From: CAYMCV01 sp964389005
Lineage (GTDB): Bacteria > Bacillota > Clostridia > Lachnospirales > Lachnospiraceae
Length of the DNA: 26,383 bases
Assembly: GCA_964389005.1 (NCBI GenBank)
Contig: CAYMCV010000022.1
Coordinates: 1 to 26,383, forward strand
Direction: 5' to 3'
Each line of letters opens with the position of its first letter. Position 1 is the stretch's first letter. Of this stretch, positions 8,560 to 14,144 are shown piece by piece. Under the pieces are notes generated by a model, which had not been told where the DNA came from, did not search any database, and was given only the letters and a program-made list of their open reading frames with translations. The position numbers were made by a program, and so were the translations under genes.

Positions 8560-9012
8560 CTACTCTTTCATCAAATCATTCATTCCGGTTACAAACTCTT
8601 CTCCAAATAATTCTGCCATACCAATTAGCATTTCCCATTGTTTATCACTTAACTGCTCCATGGCTTTCTCTTCTACCGCTAAATATCTACCAATTAATTC
8701 ATCGGCATAACGCTGTCCTTCTTTTGTCAGAATAATTCTCTTATTTCTGCGATCTGACTTTTCTTCTTTTAACTCCACAAAGCCCTGTTCCCAGAAAGAC
8801 TTCACAATGGTATTCACACTCTGTTTCGTATATAAGCTTTCCTCGCAAATTAACTTCTGGGTACAACTATCCGTATTCTGATAAATAATACCCAAAACAG
8901 TAAAACTCATGTAACTTAACCCATTTGCCTTGGCATATTCTCCGTAAACGGCTTCTATCGTTTTCCACTTCTCCATAAAACGGGATATAGGTTTCCTTCT
9001 ATATTTCTCCAT
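8560..9012 (-). CDS. MarR family transcriptional regulator
   Basis: A 150-aa winged-helix DNA-binding protein. The order of elements is typical: N-terminal dimerisation helix, LSYMSFTVLGIIYQN, recognition region LYTKQSVNTIVKSFWEQGFVEL, then the wing EEKSDRRNKRIILTKEGQRYADE (DxRxxxxxLTxxG signature). A C-terminal dimerisation helix ends the protein. The ATG at 9012 follows AAGGAG; the frame is open further upstream but without a ribosome site. It precedes the six-TM protein gene and probably represses both genes through the dyad upstream. Confidence 0.9.
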   Translation of the reverse strand: MEKYRRKPISRFMEKWKTIEAVYGEYAKANGLSYMSFTVLGIIYQNTDSCTQKLICEESLYTKQSVNTIVKSFWEQGFVELKEEKSDRRNKRIILTKEGQRYADELIGRYLAVEEKAMEQLSDKQWEMLIGMAELFGEEFVTGMNDLMKE

Positions 9013-9040
9013 AATCCTTCTCCTTATAGTCTCTTTTCTT

Positions 9041-9129
9041 AATAGTAATGTTTTAGGACTATTTGAGAATAACATACTTCTTTAGCAAGGTCAACACGAT
9101 CTATACTAAATATCTATTAAATATCTATT
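9041..9129 (-). promoter_or_regulatory. marR promoter, operator dyad and tandem 11-mers
   Basis: Minus strand TTGACC (9094-9089), 17 bases, TATTCT (9071-9066). Just downstream is a dyad, AATAGT (9041-9046) and ACTATT (9058-9063), a fitting site for MarR autorepression. Upstream of the -35 box the 11-mer AAATATCTATT occurs twice head to tail (9108-9118, 9119-9129), an AT-rich element or activator site of unknown role. Confidence 0.45.
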
Positions 9130-9134
9130 AAAAT

Positions 9135-9161
9135 GGAGCCGAGAAATGAATTCTCAGCTCC
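9135..9161 (-). terminator. Terminator after the Crp/Fnr gene
   Basis: GGAGC-c-GAGAA (9135-9145) pairs with TTCTC-a-GCTCC (9151-9161), a 10-bp stem with one mismatch. On the minus strand it is followed by ATTTTAAT. It lies about 30 bases past the Crp-like stop. Confidence 0.55.
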
Positions 9162-9191
9162 TTATTGCAAATCGATTCTCCCATCTTTTCT

Positions 9192-9800
9192 TCATCTTTT
9201 TTTATCAGCGTTTGCAATGCCAATCTTTCTGATTCTGCTTAGGGATTCCGGCGTAATTCCTAAATATGTGGCTATGTAATGCTGTTTCACAGAACCGCAT
9301 ATCGAAGGGAATAAATTCTTAAAATGTAGATAACGCTGTGTTGCATCCTCTGTAAGAAATCCGTTTTCTCTGTAAATCTTGTATCGGAGCGCCCTTTCTA
9401 AAAGCGTAACATACACACTTTTTAGTTGTGCATACTCATTCATAAGCTCTTTCATTTTTTGCACATCAAAGCACATCAACGTTGTTTCTTCCAACGCTTC
9501 CCAAGTAACAATGCTTTCGCTGTATCCAAACAATCCTTCATCCATGCACAACGTTCCCTGCGCGCAAAACCCGCGGGTTATATCGTTGCCGTCTCCATCT
9601 ACATAGTAGGACCTGCAAATTCCGTCAAGTACCAAAGCCGCGGTCTTCGTTTGCTCACCAACGTTCTGCAAGATACTGCCACCGGAAATCAATCGAAAAG
9701 AAGAAATATTAACAATGGCTCCCAGAATCTCGGTATCAATCTCCACATCGTTTTGCTTGCCTATATTCATCAGTTGTTGAATTATGTCTGTTTTATCCAT
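9192..9800 (-). CDS. Crp/Fnr family transcriptional regulator
   Basis: A 202-aa regulator with an N-terminal cyclic-nucleotide-binding-like beta roll (about residues 25-120, with GGSILQNVGEQTKTAALVLDG and YYVDGDGND) and a C-terminal helix-turn-helix (VKQHYIATYLGITPESLSRI, about 172-191). No Fnr-type cysteine cluster is seen at the N-terminus, so it is more like the small-molecule-sensing or orphan members. The ATG at 9800 is used because the ribosome site TAGGAGG contains the stop codon of the preceding CPBP gene. That makes tight translational coupling likely. Confidence 0.85.
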   Translation of the reverse strand: MDKTDIIQQLMNIGKQNDVEIDTEILGAIVNISSFRLISGGSILQNVGEQTKTAALVLDGICRSYYVDGDGNDITRGFCAQGTLCMDEGLFGYSESIVTWEALEETTLMCFDVQKMKELMNEYAQLKSVYVTLLERALRYKIYRENGFLTEDATQRYLHFKNLFPSICGSVKQHYIATYLGITPESLSRIRKIGIANADKKR

Positions 9801-9807
9801 AAGCCTC

Positions 9808-10497
9808 CTACAAAGTAACAACATAAAAAAGTATTGAAATCAAGTTCATTCCGCCATGCGCAATCATCGGAACAATCAAGTGCTTACTCTTTTTATATCC
9901 CCATATCCATAACAAACCAACCAAAAACGAATGCCCCATATTAAACCAATCCAGCATTCCAAACATAACATTGAAAAGTAGCAGCGCCGCGATTTCACCG
10001 AAAACATTCCCGCAAAACCTTTTAGCCATGCCTCTAAAATAAATCTCCTTGCATATACCACTAACGAAAACTAAGGCAAATATCATTAAAACGATTTCAC
10101 CTATACTCAAATTCTCCCACCCGGCAAATGCCAAATCGGTTCTTCCCTTCGAAACAATAAGTGTAATGAGACCGATTACAGACGATATCGCTGCTAAAAG
10201 AACGCCAAGTGCAATATCTTTTCCAAGGCTTGCCTTATCATAAATTTCGTCCTTAAGACGAATTCCGTTCTGCTTATACATAAGGATTGCACTCGGAAGC
10301 AGAATCAGATTGGCAATCATCAACACCAAACAATATGTGCTCACGTCTGCATTGGCGTAACTGGCAATATCTAGGATATTCATGCCAGGCTGATAGTTTT
10401 GGCAGGAGCGATAGATTTCATATCCTGCTACAATGAATGTCAATAATGTCGTGATTTTTAATGCTTTCTCCGCATTTTGTGTGTCTGTGTTATTCAT
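9808..10497 (-). CDS. CPBP-type membrane protein with degenerate protease motifs
   Basis: A 229-aa polytopic protein of the CPBP/ABI family (Rce1-like intramembrane glutamic proteases). Motif 1, normally EExxxR, reads KEIYFR (150-155), so the first glutamate is lysine. Motif 2, normally FxxxH, has Phe at the histidine position (FNVMF, 175-179). Motif 3, HxxxN, is kept as HGGMN (214-218). With the catalytic Glu and the second histidine gone, proteolysis is unlikely; a binding or immunity role is possible. The ATG follows GGAGGTGAC, which can be folded into a hairpin. It is co-transcribed with the Crp-like gene. Confidence 0.75.
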   Translation of the reverse strand: MNNTDTQNAEKALKITTLLTFIVAGYEIYRSCQNYQPGMNILDIASYANADVSTYCLVLMIANLILLPSAILMYKQNGIRLKDEIYDKASLGKDIALGVLLAAISSVIGLITLIVSKGRTDLAFAGWENLSIGEIVLMIFALVFVSGICKEIYFRGMAKRFCGNVFGEIAALLLFNVMFGMLDWFNMGHSFLVGLLWIWGYKKSKHLIVPMIAHGGMNLISILFYVVTL

Positions 10498-10502
10498 ATC
10501 TT

Positions 10503-10520
10503 GTCACCTCCAAGGGTGAC
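10503..10520 (-). promoter_or_regulatory. Hairpin covering the CPBP ribosome binding site
   Basis: On the minus strand GTCACC (10520-10515) can pair with GGTGAC (10508-10503), with a six-base loop. The 3' arm is part of the ribosome site GGAGGTGAC, five to eight bases before the ATG at 10497. Folding would hide the site. Confidence 0.35.
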
Positions 10521-10590
10521 TATAATATGTAATTGGATATTTCGCATTGATATATGTTAATTTCGTCTCAGTTCCAACAATTTTTAACTC

Positions 10591-11031
10591 CTAAAAATTC
10601 TCTATTATTTGCTTTGCAATTCTTGTGGCAGTTTCTACAAATACCGGGCACTTTGTCGTGAATAACTCTTTTTCGCGTGCTTCTTTGATTCCCGCTTCTG
10701 TTGATAAATCACACCCCAATAAGTCTCTGCAGATATAAGAACCATATTCTTTGGCAAATTGATCCATCATCTTTACAGTTAACTGATTTGTGTTGAGACG
10801 GCTTTCCACATCGGATGGGTCCGATTGACCAAACTTTAAACCAATAGCCATCAGTGCTCCGGTTACTGCTCCACACACTTCTCCTTTACACATTCCGCCT
10901 CCGAAGCAACCTCCGATTTTTAAAGCCTGTTCTTCTGTTAATCCAAGTTCTGTTGCAAATGCCGCAAAAACTGCCTGCGAACAATGATACTTCTTTGAAA
11001 ATAATTCTGCTGATTTCTTAACTTCGTCCAA
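10591..11031 (-). CDS. C_GCAxxG_C_C family redox/metal protein
   Basis: A 146-aa cysteine-rich protein of the C_GCAxxG_C_C family, often found near metal or redox genes; its function is not known. Conserved cysteines are seen in YHCSQAVFAAF (near 16), GGCFGGGMCKGEVCGAVTGA (about 41-60) and YICRDLLGCDL (about 99-109), with a last CPVFVETA near 128. The spacing suggests a metal or cluster site. The usual GCA reads GGCFGGGM...VCGAVTGAL. The ATG at 11031 follows a GAGGAGAAAG-type site. It lies 119 bases after the arsR-like gene and is probably read from the same promoter. Confidence 0.85.
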   Translation of the reverse strand: MDEVKKSAELFSKKYHCSQAVFAAFATELGLTEEQALKIGGCFGGGMCKGEVCGAVTGALMAIGLKFGQSDPSDVESRLNTNQLTVKMMDQFAKEYGSYICRDLLGCDLSTEAGIKEAREKELFTTKCPVFVETATRIAKQIIENF

Positions 11032-11150
11032 TTTACTTTCTCCTCTCTATAGTATATAGCCTTGAAGAATATTGAATAAATACCCAACAAGAATAATCCC
11101 GCCTGATTCTTTGCAAACTTAAATCTTTCCTTTTGTTCCAAGTCTGCTTG

Positions 11151-11447
11151 TCATATCAAGCGCCCATTTCCTTCTTTACAACATAATAACTGCTCAATAT
11201 ATATCTTAAATGAATCAAGCGTTTCACAATCTAAGGAGTAATGATGCCATTTTCCTTCCTTTCTATCATTTACTAATCTACATTCGCTTAGAATCTTCAT
11301 ATGGTGTGAAAGCGTTGGTTGTGTTATTTCAAAAGCTTCCAACAACTTACATCCACACTTCTCTCCGTCTGAGAGCATTTGAATTATTTGCAATCTGTTA
11401 CTATCTCCAAGTGCTTTGCATATAAGTGCTACATCCATAGTATTCAT
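11151..11447 (-). CDS. ArsR/SmtB family metal-sensing repressor
   Basis: A 98-aa winged-helix repressor. ALGDSNRLQIIQML (about 12-25) leads to the metal-binding helix GEKCGCKLLEAFEITQPTLS, where CGC matches the CxC of the alpha-3 site in ArsR (ELCVCDL). The recognition helix QPTLSHHMKILSECRLV follows, then the wing EGKWHHYSL. This favours a soft-metal ligand such as As(III) or Sb(III). CC near the C-terminus (EQLLCCKEG) may add ligands. The ATG follows GAGGTGA. It is autoregulated in all likelihood by the two operators in its promoter. Confidence 0.88.
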   Translation of the reverse strand: MNTMDVALICKALGDSNRLQIIQMLSDGEKCGCKLLEAFEITQPTLSHHMKILSECRLVNDRKEGKWHHYSLDCETLDSFKIYIEQLLCCKEGNGRLI

Positions 11448-11461
11448 ATTTGTTCACCTCA

Positions 11462-11516
11462 CATTGATGTTTGTCTATGCTTTGTATTATATGCATTACA
11501 TAGATGTTTGTCAATG
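11462..11516 (-). promoter_or_regulatory. Consensus promoter with two ArsR-type operators
   Basis: Minus strand TTGACA (11514-11509), 17 bases, TATAAT (11491-11486): both boxes are perfect. Two 18-bp near-copies, CATAGATGTTTGTCAATG (11499-11516) and CATTGATGTTTGTCTATG (11462-11479), each an imperfect dyad, flank it. One covers the -35 box and the other lies between the start point and the ribosome site. This is a textbook repressible ArsR-family promoter. Confidence 0.8.
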
Positions 11517-11531
11517 TTTTGTTTAAAAAAA

Positions 11532-11786
11532 GCCAACCAGAGTTTGACAAGTTCAAATCTGGAGGTGCCTCTAAAAAAAGAAATGACCCGTCACTCACGT
11601 GACGAGGCTGTCGGCGTCAACCAGAGTTTGACAAGTTCAAATCTGGAGGTGCCTCTAAAAAGAAATGACCCGTCACTCACGTGACGGGGCTGTCGGCGCC
11701 AACCAGAGTTTGACAAGTTCAAATCTGGAGGTGCCTCTAAAAAAAGAAATGACCCGTCACTCACGTGACGGGCCATTTCTTTTAAG
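11532..11786 (-). repeat. Three tandem 82-84-bp repeats carrying the tRNA-Cys 3' end and terminator hairpins
   Basis: The 339 bases between arsR and the tRNA gene hold, beyond the arsR promoter, this array. Units begin with CAACCAGAGTTTGACAAG at 11534, 11618 and 11700. They are almost identical apart from the A-run length and an A/G and T/C change; a diverged copy of the border starts at 11793 inside the tRNA. On the minus strand each unit has a hairpin CCCGTCAC/GTGACGGG with loop TGAG (one arm changed in unit 1) and a T run. A longer stem-loop follows, with CCAGATTTGA facing TCAAA-c-TCTGG and ending in TCTGGTTGGCGCC, the exact 3' end of the tRNA-Cys. Open frames across it are repeat artefacts. 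Confidence 0.85.
11739..11783 (-). terminator. Terminator of tRNA-Cys
   Basis: AAAAGAAATG-a-CCCGTCAC (11742-11760) pairs with GTGACGGG-c-CATTTCTTTT (11765-11783), an 18-bp stem with one mismatch and a four-base loop. The minus-strand side ends in a T run. It starts four bases after the mature tRNA. Confidence 0.85.
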
Positions 11787-11857
11787 AGGCGCCAACCAGA
11801 TTTGAACTGGTGATAACGGTGTTGCAGACCGGTGCCTTACCACTTGGCTATGGCGCC
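11787..11857 (-). tRNA. tRNA-Cys (GCA)
   Basis: A 71-nt cloverleaf on the minus strand. The acceptor arm is GGCGCCA/TGGCGCC with discriminator U, the D arm GCC...GGC contains AAGTGGTAA, the anticodon loop is CTGCAAC with anticodon GCA, and the T arm is CCAG-TTCAAAT-CTGG. The outermost anticodon-stem pair is a C-U mismatch. CCA is not encoded. The gene has its own consensus promoter and terminator. Confidence 0.95.
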
Positions 11858-11886
11858 ATATGCGGCGAATTTTTGACCGCTCAATC

Positions 11887-11915
11887 ATTATAGCAAAGGT
11901 CTTTTACTTCGTCAA
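11887..11915 (-). promoter_or_regulatory. tRNA-Cys promoter, overlapping the RT stop codon
   Basis: Minus strand TTGACG (11915-11910), 17 bases, TATAAT (11892-11887), 30 bases before the tRNA 5' end. The -35 box shares bases with the stop codon of the reverse transcriptase (11914-11912). Confidence 0.75.
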
Positions 11916-13132
11916 CAGTTATTTTGTGATTCAAGTTTTTTCCCATTCCAATACTCGTGAACCAAGCTTCGATAGCCACATTTCTTCATTTGGTCATAGG
12001 TAACCTCAAAGTTTTTTTTGCTATATCTACCGGTTGACAGATAACGAATGTTCTGTTGAAGATATGCATCAATCTCTGCCAAAGAAGCATCTGTAGTCAG
12101 CAATGGAAAGAACCATCGCGACCATGTTAGATCATTGGCGTCGGTTGCATGAAAAAACTTATTGTTAAACACACGAATCAACGTTTTCATGGCAAGATCC
12201 TCCGGAACCTGTTTCCGAACTTTCCATCGATAAACCGCTCTCGCCTTTCGCTTAATTTTTCCTTTCATCTTCTGCACGGTAGCATCGGACAAATCAATTT
12301 GTTTACATCTATAGGATACCCCTAAAAACTCCCATTCATCCCCGGGATTTATCATATACACTTTTGAAGTATTGACCTCCAAATTTCGCTCATGTAGTGC
12401 GTCGCTCAGATACGCAATACATTTGTCTCGCTCTTCTTTCGTCTGTGCAAACATCAAAATATCATCCGAATAACGCGCATAAACAACATTTCTATTTTGA
12501 AACATGAAATCCACCGGAGCCAAATACGCATTGGCCAGAAAGGGTGCAATCGGACAACCTGCCATAACACCCCGCTTCTCTTCTGTTACCGCACCGTCAA
12601 TCAATACCTTATCTTCACATAAAAGTGACTCTAGAAAATGATATAGTGGCCGATCATCTGCCATCATGGTCTGTAACAACGGCAACAGTTGTAAAATGTC
12701 AATACTGTTAAAGTAATTGGCTACATCAAGTTTATATCCATACATGTAATCAATTCCGGGTGTGCCCGCCATCTCATGGATTGCTTTTTTTGCACCATAT
12801 TGTGTTCTAAACGAATATAAGTTATCTGCAAAGAGCGCATCATATCGATACAGTAAGTGTGACATTAACTTTAGTATCCATATTTCCGGCTCCGGAAAAA
12901 TATATACAGTTCTTTTCTTCGTACTGTTAACCTTGTTGACTTGCTTTTTGGTCGGCAGTGCGAAGGTAACGTCACCGTTGACCAAACGATTACACAATTT
13001 TTCATATTCCCTATTCGCAATAAACGCCGCTAATCGCGCGGTTTCTTTTTTGGTTAAGTGTCCTTTTCCCACTTTATAGGCAAGAAAGTCCTTCCACGTC
13101 TGTTCCGACGCCATATCATCCAGTAGCCCCAT
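11912..13132 (-). CDS. Reverse transcriptase, unclassified (not group II intron, not DGR-like)
   Basis: A 406-aa RNA-directed DNA polymerase with a full set of palm motifs: fingers KKRTVYIFPEPEIWILKL (72-89) and NLYSFRTQYGAKKAI (104-118), motif A KLDVANYFNSID (134-145, catalytic D136), motif 4 RGVMAGCPIAPFLANAYL (187-204), active site ARYSDDILMF (219-228, D223 and D224), and FLGVSY (269-274). The C-terminal 110 residues (WSRWFFPLL, then TGRYSKKNFEVTY and YRSLVHEYWN) look like a family-specific thumb. No maturase or endonuclease domain is present, and motif 4 lacks both the QGxxxSP of intron RTs and the SQ of diversity-generating RTs. The ATG follows AAGGAG. It comes right after a structured RNA candidate and ends inside the tRNA-Cys promoter. 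A retron-, DRT- or other defence-type RT is possible, but the class is not established. Confidence 0.9.
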   Translation of the reverse strand: MGLLDDMASEQTWKDFLAYKVGKGHLTKKETARLAAFIANREYEKLCNRLVNGDVTFALPTKKQVNKVNSTKKRTVYIFPEPEIWILKLMSHLLYRYDALFADNLYSFRTQYGAKKAIHEMAGTPGIDYMYGYKLDVANYFNSIDILQLLPLLQTMMADDRPLYHFLESLLCEDKVLIDGAVTEEKRGVMAGCPIAPFLANAYLAPVDFMFQNRNVVYARYSDDILMFAQTKEERDKCIAYLSDALHERNLEVNTSKVYMINPGDEWEFLGVSYRCKQIDLSDATVQKMKGKIKRKARAVYRWKVRKQVPEDLAMKTLIRVFNNKFFHATDANDLTWSRWFFPLLTTDASLAEIDAYLQQNIRYLSTGRYSKKNFEVTYDQMKKCGYRSLVHEYWNGKKLESQNNC

Positions 13133-13154
13133 GACATCTCCTTAATTGTGTGCA

Positions 13155-13318
13155 CAAAAAAAGAAGGGGAAATGCTTTGAATAAGCAATGCTTATGACAA
13201 GACTGTACATGAACTCGTTACCTGCAAAACTTTGATTGTTCATGCTTCGCCCCCTCGCAGGTGCAAAAGTTGCGTTCCCCTTCTAACATATAACAGAGCA
13301 TAAATGCTCACTGTTACC
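13155..13318 (-). ncRNA. Candidate structured RNA upstream of the reverse transcriptase
   Basis: The minus strand from about 13318 to the T run at 13161-13155 looks like a self-contained RNA. A hairpin TAACA-GAGCA...TGCTC-TGTTA (13316-13291) comes first. Then AGAAGGGGAA (13284-13275) pairs with TTCCCCTTCT (13171-13162), a 10-bp closing stem followed directly by seven T. Inside it, ACCTGC (13262-13257) can pair with GCAGGT (13225-13220), and CATGAAC (13244-13238) with GTTCATG (13214-13208). These helices interleave, so a pseudoknot is predicted. A further hairpin ATAAGC-ATT-GCTTAT (13195-13181) follows. The RT ribosome site begins about 20 bases after the T run. It may be a template/msr-msd-like RNA or an attenuator; folding was judged by eye. 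Confidence 0.55.
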
Positions 13319-13323
13319 CTAAA

Positions 13324-13352
13324 AATATAACTGCTAAAAATTTGGTTCCCAA
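13324..13352 (-). promoter_or_regulatory. Candidate promoter for the RT-associated RNA
   Basis: Minus strand TTGGGA (13352-13347), 17 bases, TATATT (13329-13324), placing the start at about 13317 just before the first hairpin. A 10-mer, TTTAGCAGTT on the minus strand, occurs twice here (13360-13351, 13338-13329), 22 bp apart, and overlaps both boxes. Confidence 0.4.
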
Positions 13353-13369
13353 CTGCTAAATCTCGCCGC

Positions 13370-13978
13370 TTACAAAACCGACTTGATTCTGTTAATCACG
13401 TAATCGCGATTGTTTTCAAAGTGCAGAAAATAGAATTGGAACGGAATGCCATTGTTCAAACTTGCATCTTTGGCGTGTGCATAAGGGCGATTCTGGTATT
13501 TGTTCTTCGGAACCAACATGATGAACAACTTCGGAACGCCATCTAAATATAAGCCAAACGTAAAATCGCCTGCATACTGGCTGGCACCAAACGGTTGCGA
13601 AGGCACATGTCTATTAATTGTGTATCCGGAAAACTCACTGCAAAGAAGCGCATAAAAATTTTCTTCTACATTTCCGACGCTGAGTGAATTCGATGTATAC
13701 GGCTGATACGATGTTTGTGCAGTCATACTGCCCTGACCTTCTGAATAATTGTAGTTATACTGATTGGTCGTGTCATAATTTGCCGTCAAATTCGGATCTG
13801 TATATGTATAACTTCCGACGTTACTGTCTTGATTGACACCTGTGGTTTGATATGGTGATGGTGTGGTATCGTTGTTCTTATTTGACGAGTTATTGATTGC
13901 ATCTACAATCGCACCCGAAACCAAACCTCCGACACCCTTACTGATTTCTTTTCTGATCAAACGATCTAGTAATCCCAT
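13370..13978 (-). CDS. Uncharacterised 202-aa protein upstream of the RT
   Basis: I do not recognise this family with certainty. From the ATG at 13978 (AAAGGAG seven bases upstream) it has three parts. First is an amphipathic/glycine-rich N-terminus MGLLDRLIRKEISKGVGGLV (1-20). A disordered linker rich in N, T, Y, Q and S follows (30-100). Last is a compact C-terminal domain (about 104-202) with GDFTFGLYLDGVPKLFIMLV, then PKNK and NNGIPFQFYFLHF. That beta-rich pattern of paired strands followed by K and a helix distantly resembles PD-(D/E)xK folds, but the acidic residue before xK is missing, so nuclease activity is not claimed. It shares the first five residues MGLLD with the RT. It is 237 bases upstream of the RT on the same strand, with its own promoter. 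Confidence 0.7.
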   Translation of the reverse strand: MGLLDRLIRKEISKGVGGLVSGAIVDAINNSSNKNNDTTPSPYQTTGVNQDSNVGSYTYTDPNLTANYDTTNQYNYNYSEGQGSMTAQTSYQPYTSNSLSVGNVEENFYALLCSEFSGYTINRHVPSQPFGASQYAGDFTFGLYLDGVPKLFIMLVPKNKYQNRPYAHAKDASLNNGIPFQFYFLHFENNRDYVINRIKSVL

Positions 13979-14024
13979 ATAATTCTCCTTTCCTACGTAA
14001 ACGTAACCCAACATTTCTATATCC

Positions 14025-14053
14025 ATATTATGGGAATCCTTGTTCCGTGTCAA
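14025..14053 (-). promoter_or_regulatory. Promoter of the RT-locus unknown gene
   Basis: Minus strand TTGACA (14053-14048, perfect), 17 bases, TAATAT (14030-14025), about 45 bases before the ATG at 13978. Confidence 0.55.
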
Positions 14054-14144
14054 GTATCGTTTTTGCCATAATCGGCGCTCATTTTCTGTCCTTAATCCGT
14101 TCAGTGTTATCATTGAATCAACAAATTTACAACACTGCCGTAGA

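Noticed and set aside
10938..11141. 67-aa minus-strand frame starting MEQKERFKFAKNQ
   Set aside because: Its second half is the C_GCAxxG gene in another frame, and no good ribosome site is seen; the first half (11040-11141) could be a gene scrap but has no recognisable homology.
11379..11776. Open reading frames running through the repeat array with repeated peptides such as NQSLTSSNLEVPLK
   Set aside because: They come from the 84-bp repeats (a multiple of three), lack ribosome sites and overlap hairpins and the tRNA terminator.
11532..11786. CRISPR array or diversity-generating template/variable repeats
   Set aside because: Units are contiguous without unique spacers, and the few differences are not adenine-specific; no variable protein gene is nearby.
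11912..13132. Group II intron-encoded protein
   Set aside because: No maturase or endonuclease domain, and no intron domain V/VI seen by eye in the flanks.
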